Below, piece after piece: positions 1 to 8,613 of a stretch of DNA of 44,385 nucleotides. Where the stretch lies: contig NZ_JACKZS010000039.1 of the NCBI RefSeq assembly GCF_014222285.1, positions 1-44,385 of the forward strand, given 5' to 3'. Position 1 is the stretch's first letter; the number at the start of each line of letters is the position of its first letter. The notes under the pieces are model-generated. The model ran no database searches and had not been told where the DNA came from. It was given only the letters and a program-made list of their open reading frames with translations. The position numbers and the translations under genes are program-made. The DNA comes from Nostoc sp. UCD121 (GTDB taxonomy: Bacteria > Cyanobacteriota > Cyanobacteriia > Cyanobacteriales > Nostocaceae).

Positions 1-134
1 GTATCTAGCTTATCGCCTCCAAGGGTAGATATAGAAATCTCTTGTGCAGGGTGTATGGTCAATGCCCCTACAGTAATGAGTAATAGTAAAACAGTTAATA
101 TTTTTTCTGTTAATTTTACCTTAATTTCTGACAT
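1..134 (-). CDS. Partial N-terminus of an exported or membrane protein, end of EPS cluster
   Basis: An open frame begins with ATG at 134 and runs off the left edge, so only about 44 residues are visible. It starts MSEIKVKLTEKIL, followed by a strongly hydrophobic stretch (about residues 12-27) and a polar segment containing QEISISTLGGDK. This fits either a signal peptide or the first helix of a polytopic protein. It lies 32 bp downstream of a glycosyltransferase on the same strand, so it is probably the next gene of the exopolysaccharide operon. A Wzy/O-antigen-ligase-like polymerase is a reasonable guess from position, because the cluster has a flippase and a chain-length regulator but no visible polymerase. 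The sequence itself does not prove this. Confidence 0.5.
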   Translation of the reverse strand, partial: MSEIKVKLTEKILTVLLLLITVGALTIHPAQEISISTLGGDKLD

Positions 135-166
135 TTAATCTGTCTATTATTTTACTAGTTGGGTTA

Positions 167-1093
167 CTATTTTTTGACTGTTGAATAATTTAATTTTTTC
201 TTCAATTCTTCTTTAAAAATATCCAATGCAGTTGCTTTATAGACTGTTTTCTGCGTAAAAATATCTGCCTCTATATTCCTCACAATAAACGGTGGATGCT
301 TTAAGGGAAATTCTATCGCTTCCATCGACATATTAATGAAAGAAAATTCTTGCTTGGAATTGAAATGAGTTGCATCTGCACCAACACCAACATTAGAAAT
401 TAAATTGACATTGGGAATAATGCTTAAGCTACCCTGCATCCAGCAAGCAAATGTCCATTGATAATCCCAAGTTATACCTGTGGGATTGTTATAAATAGAC
501 TGAAATATTCGTCGCCAATAATTTACTGCTTTTGTATCTATAAGAATGTCATGTAAAAGGTTTTCTGCTTGCACCTCTTTCCAGAGTTTCATAGTCAAAT
601 CATAATGTTGCCAAGCACGTCTCCAACTTGCCCAACCCCAGCAGTGGTTATAACGAGAAAAATAGTAACTGTAATTTGTACGTTTTCGTCCAAATTGAAC
701 ATTTTGGGCAGATATGGTGCCAATTCTAGTATCATACCTATATTTTTCCAGTAGTTCTTCACTAAATCTGAAAAAAGTCGGGTGAGGTATACAATCGTCT
801 TCTAAAATAATTGTCTCTTCAACATTATTAAATACCCAATCTAAACCACTAGATACTCGTTTCGCACAACCTAAGTTGATATCAGCATAATTCTTAATAA
901 CTTCACATTCCCAATCAACTCTCTCAATAATTGCCCTAGTTTCTTCACATTTCTCTACCTCCCCTTCGCGGTTGCTGCGAGGGCCATCTGCAATGACAAA
1001 AAGCTTTTTTGGCTTGGCTTGGCGAATAGCTTCAAAAACTTTCTCTGTTTTTTGTGGGCGATTAAAAATAATAAAAGTTATTGGTGTTTGCAT
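167..1093 (-). CDS. Glycosyltransferase (GT-A, HlpA-like)
   Basis: A 308-residue protein with a GT-A nucleotide-sugar fold. It starts with a beta strand, TFIIFNRP, followed by a predicted sugar-nucleotide region (LFVIADGPR, about 31-39). An acidic metal-binding motif, ILEDDCIPH, lies at about 96-104, equivalent to the DxD of family 2 enzymes. The CWGWASWRRAW segment at about 152-162 is typical of the HlpA-type glycosyltransferases found in polysaccharide clusters. It should transfer a sugar to a lipid-linked repeat unit on the cytoplasmic face. The start is an ATG at 1093. It lies 56 bp after the flippase gene on the same strand, so the two are probably co-transcribed. The donor and acceptor sugars cannot be read from the sequence. 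Confidence 0.85.
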   Translation of the reverse strand: MQTPITFIIFNRPQKTEKVFEAIRQAKPKKLFVIADGPRSNREGEVEKCEETRAIIERVDWECEVIKNYADINLGCAKRVSSGLDWVFNNVEETIILEDDCIPHPTFFRFSEELLEKYRYDTRIGTISAQNVQFGRKRTNYSYYFSRYNHCWGWASWRRAWQHYDLTMKLWKEVQAENLLHDILIDTKAVNYWRRIFQSIYNNPTGITWDYQWTFACWMQGSLSIIPNVNLISNVGVGADATHFNSKQEFSFINMSMEAIEFPLKHPPFIVRNIEADIFTQKTVYKATALDIFKEELKKKLNYSTVKK

Positions 1094-1149
1094 ATTGGAT
1101 TAATTTTGCTAATGTTAATTTATAGATAAAGGCTAAAGATAGTAGATAA

Positions 1150-2472
1150 TCAAAATTTATAAAAAGGAAGTAGCGATCGCATCTGAATTTTGAATATTTT
1201 TTGCGTTCTTTTATCAAATGCATTGCATAGAAAAGCAGCAGAAGCTTGAGATATTATTGTTGCGATCGCAGCACCAAATCCTGCATATTTAGGAATTAGC
1301 AATAGATTAAGAATAATATTCAATATGGCCCCAAATAAAGTTTTACCTAAAGAAACATGATTCAAACTTTCAGCAATAAACCACGGTGATGTTGCAAGAC
1401 CCATAAATACAAACAAAGAAGTCCAAATATGAACTGCTAATATTGGCCCTGCTTGTGCATATCCACTTCCAAACATCACCATAATTATCTTGTCAGATAG
1501 AAATGTCATTGGCAGAGCAATTGCAAAAGATATATATGTGAGGAGACGGAGTAATTTTCCTATTCGCTGATAATAAAGGCTTTCTGATTTTTCCTTAGCT
1601 GCGTAAATTGATGGACCAACCGAAGAGACAATAGCCGCCGGAATAAAATACCAAATTTCAGAAACACGAACCGCAGCAGAATAAATTCCAACCTCCTTAT
1701 CTCCGATCATTTGACCTAACATTACCTGATCAATTCTCATAAAAATCATGATGGCGAACCCCGAAAAAATCAGAGGTAAGCTCTCTTTCAAAAGAATTTT
1801 TGCAGCAGTAAAGTTCCAACGCCATAACCACACTGAGGTACCTCTGGCTTGGTAAACAATCAGCAAGCCAATTGCACTCATTGCAAATTCTGCTAATGTT
1901 ACCCAGGCAAAAGCTAACAATGGTGCTTTTGTTAAAATTAGTGCTATTTTGATGAGAGTATTTAGCAGAAAAGCTATATTCTTAGCGATTACACTGTATT
2001 TTGACTGCACCTGTGATTGAAACCACAGTTCAATAGTATCAGCCGCCCTAAAAATCCCTGCCATTCCTAAAATTGCAACTAGCCCTATCTTCAGTGTTTC
2101 ATGCTCACCTAAGAAGAACATACTGCCAACCGCCAATAAGACAGAGGCAATTCCACCGAGCAACTTTAGCCAAAAAGTGGTTCCTAAAATTTCCTCTTTG
2201 TTTGATGATTGACGGACAATATGGCGAACTACTACATCGTCTAGTCCAAGAGTAAAAATCGGACTAAATAAGCTAACAAAGGCTAAAACATAGTTAAATA
2301 GACCATATTGCTGTACCCCTAAATAGCGTGCTACCCATACTCCTACTACCAAGCTTGCACCCATACGTAGAATGCGGTCAGCAAACAACCAGCCTGTATT
2401 AGCAATAATTGCACGTAACCCAGAACGAGATTTTAATTGCGATAAACTTTTAAGTCTTAATTTACTTAGCAT
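1150..2472 (-). CDS. Wzx-type oligosaccharide flippase (MOP superfamily)
   Basis: A polytopic protein of about 440 residues with roughly 12-14 hydrophobic helices, typical of the polysaccharide transporter branch of the MOP superfamily. The opening pattern NTGWLFADRILRMGASLVVG is characteristic of that family. It should flip undecaprenyl-linked repeat units to the periplasm for polymerisation by a Wzy enzyme. I chose the ATG at 2472 (MLSKLRLKSL). An in-frame TTG at 2514 would add 14 residues, and neither start has a convincing Shine-Dalgarno sequence. The gene sits between two glycosyltransferases and downstream of a Wzc-like kinase, which supports a role in Wzy-dependent exopolysaccharide export. 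The substrate is unknown. Confidence 0.9.
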   Translation of the reverse strand: MLSKLRLKSLSQLKSRSGLRAIIANTGWLFADRILRMGASLVVGVWVARYLGVQQYGLFNYVLAFVSLFSPIFTLGLDDVVVRHIVRQSSNKEEILGTTFWLKLLGGIASVLLAVGSMFFLGEHETLKIGLVAILGMAGIFRAADTIELWFQSQVQSKYSVIAKNIAFLLNTLIKIALILTKAPLLAFAWVTLAEFAMSAIGLLIVYQARGTSVWLWRWNFTAAKILLKESLPLIFSGFAIMIFMRIDQVMLGQMIGDKEVGIYSAAVRVSEIWYFIPAAIVSSVGPSIYAAKEKSESLYYQRIGKLLRLLTYISFAIALPMTFLSDKIIMVMFGSGYAQAGPILAVHIWTSLFVFMGLATSPWFIAESLNHVSLGKTLFGAILNIILNLLLIPKYAGFGAAIATIISQASAAFLCNAFDKRTQKIFKIQMRSLLPFYKF

Positions 2473-2573
2473 TACTTTGTTTAACCATGTGATACTTTCT
2501 ATAACAATATGCAAATTTTTACTACTTGCTCAATTCATCAAAATAGATTGAATTAAATTAGTATTTTAGATAA

Positions 2574-3533
2574 TCATTGGCTACTATTTTTTAATTTCCC
2601 AGCCATCAAGATTTTTAAAAAGTAGTTGAATAATAAAACAATGCCCTTAATTTTCCAATAAATATTAGATTCAAATAAAAATATTATTTTCAAATATGAA
2701 ATAAAATCTTGAAGTTTTGGAGATGGTATTGTTTTTAGCTCATCAAGAGAGGTGAAAGCCAATAATAATGGTAGGCTAAAATGGTTTTTTTGAATAATGT
2801 AATTAAATAAAGAATTGCGTTTCCAAAATCTTTTATATTCATAGTTTTTGTCTATATTTAAAAATCTCTTATTATGATACTGGTTATTCTGATGTATTCT
2901 ATACATCACTAAAGGATTAGACATATAAAACTTTTTAGCCCCTACCAAAGAAGCTCCCCATACCAGGCAATCATCAGCCCTTACACACCAATCTTCTGTC
3001 TTTGGAATAGGTAAAAATTTTCTAATTATTTCTCGACGTATTGACAATGTTGAAGTTATGGAGCCAATCCATTCACCATTGCATAAAGTTCGGATTACTG
3101 AATAACCCAAATCTAAATCAACTGCATCAGCTTGAAATATTCCTTCTTCTGCCCCAAATTTTTTATATGCACAAAATAAGAAGTCACATTCACTACGTCT
3201 CTTATAAAAATTTAGGGCAGTTTCTAAATATTGAGGTTCATAAATGTCATCGGCATCTAAAAAAAATATAATCTCTCCAGTTGCAGCCAAAAAACCTTCG
3301 TTAAAGGATGATAATTGTCCTTGATTTTTTTCTTTGAAGATACATTTAACATTCTCGATTTGAGTAAATCTAGAAAGGACTTCCGCAGAATTATCTGTTG
3401 ATGCGTCATCAACAACAATAATCTCATCAAATTTAACCGTTTGATTTAAAGCACTATCAATTGCGTCTGAAATAAATTCAGCATAATTGTAGTTATTAAT
3501 TAAACAAGATGTTTTTATTTTGTTTTTATCCAT
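2574..3533 (-). CDS. Family 2 glycosyltransferase
   Basis: A 319-residue protein with a textbook GT2 N-terminal half: CLINNYNYAEFISDAIDSAL, then IIVVDDASTDNS (about 38-49) for nucleotide binding, and FFLDADDIYEP (about 90-100) carrying the metal-binding DAD. The C-terminal 100 residues are rich in Lys, Phe and Leu and end in hydrophobic stretches, suggesting membrane association. It is 61 bp downstream of the BY-kinase gene and about 100 bp upstream of the flippase gene on the same strand, so it belongs to the exopolysaccharide operon. It starts at an ATG. It is noticeably more AT-rich than the neighbouring kinase gene, as is common for laterally exchanged glycosyltransferases. The transferred sugar is unknown. 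Confidence 0.9.
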   Translation of the reverse strand: MDKNKIKTSCLINNYNYAEFISDAIDSALNQTVKFDEIIVVDDASTDNSAEVLSRFTQIENVKCIFKEKNQGQLSSFNEGFLAATGEIIFFLDADDIYEPQYLETALNFYKRRSECDFLFCAYKKFGAEEGIFQADAVDLDLGYSVIRTLCNGEWIGSITSTLSIRREIIRKFLPIPKTEDWCVRADDCLVWGASLVGAKKFYMSNPLVMYRIHQNNQYHNKRFLNIDKNYEYKRFWKRNSLFNYIIQKNHFSLPLLLAFTSLDELKTIPSPKLQDFISYLKIIFLFESNIYWKIKGIVLLFNYFLKILMAGKLKNSSQ

Positions 3534-3594
3534 ATAGAATGTCTCCCAAATGCAAAAAGAATAAATTAAGATACTTGCAGTGACATTTATACGA

Positions 3595-5799
3595 TTAATG
3601 CTCTTTGGTAAATTTGGTTAAACTGCTAGATACTAAATCTTCTTTAATTTCTCGTTTTTTGCTTTCAGGCAAATAATTATTAGACTCATTTTTAATATTC
3701 ACACCATTAATGACTATCCCTAATACCTTCTGACCTGACTGATTTAAAAATTCTTTAGCTGCATTGGCACTGTTCAAGTCAACTACTCCAGGGCGAACGA
3801 CTAATAGGATACCGTCCGTAAGGGTGCTTAAAACAGCAGCATCTGCTATTCCTGAGAGAGGCGGCGTATCAAAAATAACCAAGTCGTAATCTCTAGTAAA
3901 GTTACTTATCAATGTTGCCATCCGTTGAGAATCTAGCAGAGCTACTGGATTGGGAGGCAAAACTCCAGAAGTAAGAACTTCTAGATTAGGCATCACTTCT
4001 TGAACAACTGCATCTAAAGAAACTTGACCAACAATGACATTACTTAGTCCATCTGTATTGTTTAGACCCCAGACATGATGCTGTATGGGGTTACGCATAT
4101 CTGCATCCACTAGTAAAACTCGACGACCCGCTTGAGCCATTGTCACAGCTAAATTTGCAGATACGTCAGACTTTCCTTCTTTGCCAACAGAACTTGTGAT
4201 TACAATGCTTTTGAGCGGTTTATCAGAACGAAGGAACTTCAAGTTTACTTGGAGTATCTGGTAGGCGTTACCAAGAGGGAAATAAGGAATATCTCTGCCA
4301 ATAATTTTGGGAATGGGTCTATCAATTCCTGCTATGGAAGAATGAGCTTTAGGATTTTTGCTCTGTGTAGGAATTACTCCTAAAACAGTATATTTCAAGA
4401 CTTCTTTAGCCTCTTTCACTGTCTTCACTGAGCGGTCTATCAAGTCTAAACTAAAGGCGACAATGATACCCAAGAAAAGACCAACTGCTCCTCCACCAAC
4501 AATAAACAGGATTTTGCGAGGCCCTTCGGCTTTATCGGGGACTAAAGCTAGAGAAATAACACGAGCATTAGCAATCTTTTGGTTCTGTGCAATATCGATT
4601 TCTTGGCGTTTCTTTAAGAGGGTTTCGTAAGTTGTTTGAGCTGCTTGCAGTTTCCGTTCTAGCTCTCGTTGAGTTTGTTCTAGTCTTGGCAAATTATTTG
4701 CTCGTTTGATGAAAGCATCTTGCTGTCGCAAGAGGGTGGCAATTTGTCTTTCTAGACCAACGCGTTCTGCTTGAGCGCGAGTAATATCTGCAATTAAGCT
4801 TTGGCGCAGTTGCCCAAGCTGTAAACTTCCCTCTGTTATCTGGGCTGTCCCAGCGACTTGTCCTGTCCGCTCTTTCAACAAGTTCTTAAGAGCTACGACT
4901 TTTTCTTCTAAGCTAGTAATTGTTGGGTGTTCAGGTGAAAAACGAGTCCGCTCTATTGCTAGTTGACTTTCCGTTTCTTGGAGTTGGATAAGCACTTTTT
5001 GAACCCCAGGTGCTTGACTCAAGTCAGATGCGATTACACCTTGCCGTGAATCTAACTGAGCTTCACTGCCTAACTGTTGTAAACGACCTTTGACATCATC
5101 TAATTGAGCTTGAGCTTGAGAAATTTGATTTCCTAGCTTGGAAATTGTGTCGACTGCTGCGGTTGCTTCTTGTTGCAGCACAACAACTTTATTTTGTTCT
5201 TTAAATACCCGCAGCTTTGATTCGGCTCTCCTGACGACTTCCTCAGCTTTGGGTACTTCTGTTACAAGAACCCCTTTGGCTGTCCGTGCTTCATCCTGAT
5301 TAGCCTGGATATTTAAATCGATATAACTTTTGATAACTTCATTGACGATTTTGGCAGCCAGTTCAGGGTCGTTGTTTTTATAAGAAATTTGTACAACATC
5401 AGTGCCTTTAATTCCTTCTATTTTTAGTTGGGTCGCTAAGTCGCGAATCGACAGCATTTTGCCTTTCTTATCTTTGAGGTTGAGAGTATTAATTGTTCTG
5501 TCAATAACTGGATTTGAGCCAATAACTCTCACCTGGGTTTCCAGGGGATTGTCGTTTATATTCAAAGCTTCCAAGCGTCCTATGTCGTCCGGTAAGCCTG
5601 TGAGTGAGGAAGATCGATTTGTTTTAATCATCAAACTTCCTTCTGCCTTGTATGAAGGTTTTTGTGAAAAGGCATACAAGCATCCAAAGCTAAGAGCGAT
5701 GCTAAAAATTCCGACTAGAGGTAGCCAACGCCGTTGAATAACTTCTAAGTATTTCTGAATATTTACTTCTTCAAACTGTGGTAAAGATTCCATTGTCAT
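3595..5799 (-). CDS. Wzc-like polysaccharide chain-length regulator / BY-kinase
   Basis: A 734-residue fusion of a Wzz domain and a cytoplasmic bacterial tyrosine-kinase domain. The first transmembrane helix is at about 25-46. A long periplasmic coiled-coil region (about 160-410) follows, and the second helix is at about 430-453. The kinase has Walker A at 539-544 (GKEGKS), Walker A' VLLVDADMR at 561-569 and Walker B VIFDTPP at 641-647. It should control polymer length and export through phosphorylation-driven oligomer cycling. Two oddities stand out. The residue after the GKS of Walker A is Asp where Thr is usual. The C-terminus has only one tyrosine (Y709) instead of the usual Tyr cluster. 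It is the first gene of a minus-strand exopolysaccharide operon and has about 700 bp of non-coding DNA upstream. Confidence 0.93.
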   Translation of the reverse strand: MTMESLPQFEEVNIQKYLEVIQRRWLPLVGIFSIALSFGCLYAFSQKPSYKAEGSLMIKTNRSSSLTGLPDDIGRLEALNINDNPLETQVRVIGSNPVIDRTINTLNLKDKKGKMLSIRDLATQLKIEGIKGTDVVQISYKNNDPELAAKIVNEVIKSYIDLNIQANQDEARTAKGVLVTEVPKAEEVVRRAESKLRVFKEQNKVVVLQQEATAAVDTISKLGNQISQAQAQLDDVKGRLQQLGSEAQLDSRQGVIASDLSQAPGVQKVLIQLQETESQLAIERTRFSPEHPTITSLEEKVVALKNLLKERTGQVAGTAQITEGSLQLGQLRQSLIADITRAQAERVGLERQIATLLRQQDAFIKRANNLPRLEQTQRELERKLQAAQTTYETLLKKRQEIDIAQNQKIANARVISLALVPDKAEGPRKILFIVGGGAVGLFLGIIVAFSLDLIDRSVKTVKEAKEVLKYTVLGVIPTQSKNPKAHSSIAGIDRPIPKIIGRDIPYFPLGNAYQILQVNLKFLRSDKPLKSIVITSSVGKEGKSDVSANLAVTMAQAGRRVLLVDADMRNPIQHHVWGLNNTDGLSNVIVGQVSLDAVVQEVMPNLEVLTSGVLPPNPVALLDSQRMATLISNFTRDYDLVIFDTPPLSGIADAAVLSTLTDGILLVVRPGVVDLNSANAAKEFLNQSGQKVLGIVINGVNIKNESNNYLPESKKREIKEDLVSSSLTKFTKEH

Positions 5800-6508
5800 A
5801 ATAAAAAAGTTTTCAAATAATGACTATTTGTATTTGTAGTAGATTTTTCTCGGTATTTTAGAGCAAAAGTATTATAAATTACTTCGTATTGCTAGTGTTC
5901 GCTGTATCATATTGATGATTTTGTTAATGTTCAATTCTTTTAAAACCAAAGTATTGTCGGATATACTGCCTTACGGAATATATTCGACTAAACTACGCAC
6001 AACCTGTTCGCTGCATATATATTAGATAGCTTAATAAGTAGCGATTTTAACTTACAGTGATTTATACTATCCTGATAGAAACAACAGGATAATTCATAAT
6101 TTTCTTCGTAATTTATTTAGCTAGTGTTCGTTTGTTGGCTTAACTCACTTTTGTGTTGATACTGATGTAATTATTGATTAGTAATCTAACATTCAATATC
6201 ATATTATGTAAGAACACTTAATTGAAGAACTTTACAAAAAATTCATATAATATGCCCGTATATTCCCTGCACATTCGCTAATTTTGAAAATATGAGAGTA
6301 ATTAATACCTTAAGGGTAAGGAATATACAATTTTGCCAGCCTACAAGCAATGTAAGGATTTCAGAGGTAGGCTTTTCGTAGTGAAAAGAGACAATTGGAA
6401 AGATTGTATGGATATTTACGTAAGCTTTTTAAAAGCTTTTAGCAACAATTAATTCTTACTCTGAATAACAGTAAGTTTGGCAATTATCCAGGATTGACAA
6501 TACTAAAA
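5800..6508. other. Long AT-rich leader upstream of the EPS operon
   Basis: No convincing gene is visible in these 709 bp. It should contain the promoter of the exopolysaccharide operon. An 11-bp direct repeat, GCTAGTGTTCG, occurs at 5891-5901 and again at 6120-6130. No clear -10/-35 pair could be assigned. Confidence 0.4.
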
Positions 6509-6853
6509 TTATCTGAGTTGAGTATTGAAGTTGTAATAACTCGTACTCAATTCAATTTGCCCAGACTGATGAAGGTTATTTGATGTGGCTTGAGGTGTGA
6601 AAATTACAACACATTTCCCATACTTGGGTTTATATCCCAATATTTTAGGTTCCCCTGTAAACTTGCAATCACCTTGTTTATATTCTGCTATGGATGCAAA
6701 ATACGCTTTCCACGATTTCTCTAGCAGTTTAGATTTTGTCTTATCAGTGTAACTGTATGGTAACACGCTATAGAGATAAACGGCTAGTAATACGGGTAAC
6801 GAAATATTAATTCGTACAGTTACAACGGGAAATAGATAACAGGGTAGTGTCAA
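6509..6853 (-). CDS. Possible small membrane-anchored or secreted protein, unknown
   Basis: A 114-codon open frame with no ATG. It can start at TTG (6853), and an internal GTG start is possible near residue 30. No ribosome binding site is visible. If translated, it would have a hydrophobic N-terminus (about 4-32, with several beta-branched residues) followed by a Lys-rich, soluble C-terminal part containing two cysteines (CKFTGEPK and KCVVIF) that could pair outside the cytoplasm. I do not recognise the family. The amino acid composition of the C-terminal half looks protein-like rather than random, but the missing ATG and the lack of a ribosome site keep this doubtful. Confidence 0.3.
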   Translation of the reverse strand: MTLPCYLFPVVTVRINISLPVLLAVYLYSVLPYSYTDKTKSKLLEKSWKAYFASIAEYKQGDCKFTGEPKILGYKPKYGKCVVIFTPQATSNNLHQSGQIELSTSYYNFNTQLR

Positions 6854-7063
6854 ATTGAGATGTGTTAGAGGGAGGATGGATTGCTTAACTACCCCCTTTT
6901 GGATAAAAGTCTATGTAAACTTAGACTCCACTATATTTTTAATGAAGTTTAGCCATACTCCATAGTACCTGTGTTAATCTGAAGTACTCAAACTAGACTG
7001 CTATTTTTGGGTGTTTGTGTCTAGCGAATTGTAATTATTAGACTGACATCAAGAGATTGAATT

Positions 7064-7486
7064 ATGAAATCCTCTTTTATCACCTTAGTGGTTGTAATTA
7101 GCGCACTCTTTCTATCTCCGAGTGTCTATGCTAACCAAGAGAATCTTCCCATTGTAACAGTTGATGCTGATGCTCCAGAGGAGCCGTTTCACGATCGCAA
7201 TCAGGCTGGAGTTTTATTGACGGAACCAGCAACGATTACCACTACATGGAGTAATTTTACGGGACAGCTTAATAATCCCAAACAAACTGCCGAATCAGTT
7301 TCGCTAGTTCAGGAACGAGGATGCCAAAAGATGAGTCCGCTTGAGTTCATCAATAATCCAGACGCTTTTTTTAAGGAATGTCAGAAGCCAACAACTACCC
7401 AAAGTTCTCAAACTACTGAACCAATTGAGTATTTTAAGGTTCCTAAACTAGATTCTGGTATTAGTGTGACAGTTACTAAATTTTGA
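7064..7486 (+). CDS. Exported protein of unknown function
   Basis: A 140-residue protein with a clear signal peptide: MKSSF, a hydrophobic core, then SVYANQ, with cleavage likely after residue 23. The mature part is acidic and rich in Thr and Pro. It contains two cysteines (ERGCQKMSP and FFKECQKP) about 25 residues apart that may form a disulphide. The sequence between them, MSPLEFINNPDAFFKECQ, is compact and probably helical. The ATG is preceded by a weak AAGAGA. I do not recognise the family. It is the first of two small plus-strand genes for exported proteins in the stretch between the exopolysaccharide operon and the sigma factor gene. Confidence 0.7.
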   Translation: MKSSFITLVVVISALFLSPSVYANQENLPIVTVDADAPEEPFHDRNQAGVLLTEPATITTTWSNFTGQLNNPKQTAESVSLVQERGCQKMSPLEFINNPDAFFKECQKPTTTQSSQTTEPIEYFKVPKLDSGISVTVTKF

Positions 7487-7580
7487 TATAGAAATTTTTT
7501 GAGCCAGAGATAACTAATTTTTGGTAGTGTAATTTATCTAAATAATTTACGCTCAAACATGGGTCATATATTTATGTTGG

Positions 7581-7604
7581 CTGCTCTGTTTTAGCTCAGA
7601 GCAG
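7581..7604. other. Perfect 8-bp hairpin after the small exported protein gene
   Basis: CTGCTCTG at 7581-7588 pairs with CAGAGCAG at 7597-7604 across an 8-nt loop. It lies about 95 bp after the stop of the gene at 7064-7486. No U-run follows on either strand, so it is a weak terminator candidate or an RNA-stabilising hairpin. Confidence 0.4.
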
Positions 7605-7725
7605 AAAAGCTTTGCCGGAATGTTTACCAAACCCACCAGTAGGTTGTGTAATCGTAGATACCCAAAAAATAGTAGTCTTCGATGATTTCCGACTGATTGT
7701 ATAAGGAAAGAATCTTGTTGTAAGC

Positions 7726-7986
7726 ATGTTATGCAAGAATCAACTACCTACCTCTAAATGCAAATCTTTTCGTTTCAATAAGATATTAGTAGCGATCACA
7801 GGTGCTACTGTCTTGCCAAGTACTATCCTTGGTGCTAGTGTTACCACTGTTACCACTTTTATTCCAAAAAATGTTTCCAAGAGCAATCAAATTGATGATA
7901 CCGCATTCAATGCAGATGTCTGCGTGCATTATGACACAAGTACAATTGTCACAAATACCTGCGTCTTCGTCATCCTAAATCCCTAA
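7726..7986 (+). CDS. Small exported protein of unknown function
   Basis: An 86-residue protein beginning MLCKNQLPTSKCK, with a basic N-terminal region and a hydrophobic segment at about 19-46 rich in Thr and Val (ILVAITGATVLP). This resembles a signal peptide with a long n-region. The short mature part has two cysteines about 18 residues apart (ADVCVHYD and TNTCVFVIL). I do not recognise a family. A purine-rich AAGGAAAG lies about 19 nt before the ATG, rather far for a ribosome site. It may be a paralogue-like neighbour of the exported protein at 7064, as both are small secreted proteins with paired cysteines, but I see no clear sequence similarity. Confidence 0.5.
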   Translation: MLCKNQLPTSKCKSFRFNKILVAITGATVLPSTILGASVTTVTTFIPKNVSKSNQIDDTAFNADVCVHYDTSTIVTNTCVFVILNP

Positions 7987-8613
7987 TTATAAGTATTGAA
8001 CCGGACTCCTAAAGGAAGCTGTTTTTGAGCAGGAGAAGTGCATTCGTTTATATTTCAAAATCGGCTGCTATGTACTCGGTTTGAGATGGTTTTATTATCT
8101 AATAAAAAATAGAAGTAAAAAAGGGATATTTTATATTTAATTAATTTCACTTAATGGGAATTACATAGATGTATATCCAGTCCATGAGAATTTTAAAAAC
8201 TTTGTGATTTAACAATTCAGAATTGTGTTGGTATTTACTGTTAGTGATTTATCTTTTGGGGATGAAATCTTTGCTTGGCCAAGGTTTCATTTTTCTGTTA
8301 ACTCCATTGGATAATTTAAGTAGACATAATTGTGTTTCTAAATATGCAATTTTTCAGAATAAAATAGTGGAATCATTTCAAAGGATATAGTGATAATACT
8401 TTAGGGTAATTGATTTGTGACTAGTGATAATGTTACTATTATGGGGTGGGTTGATTTTGGGTTTATTATCTCCAACAATTGACTTGTAATGTATCATAGA
8501 CCAGAATTCATCAGTATTGCCAATTGATTGATTAGCAGTGTGAAATGGCTATGGGTCTGAATATATAGACTTGATACCACTAAATTGATGAGGTTACAGA
8601 GGAGCAAATAACC
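7987..8613. other. Non-coding leader before the sigma factor gene
   Basis: This 627-bp AT-rich stretch holds no convincing open frame and presumably contains the sigma factor promoter. A near match to the NtcA palindrome (GTA-N8-TAG instead of TAC) lies at 8486-8499, but no suitably spaced -10 element follows. Confidence 0.35.

Noticed and set aside
8486..8499. Possible NtcA site upstream of the sigma factor gene
   Set aside because: The right half-site is TAG instead of TAC and no -10 element lies at the usual distance.
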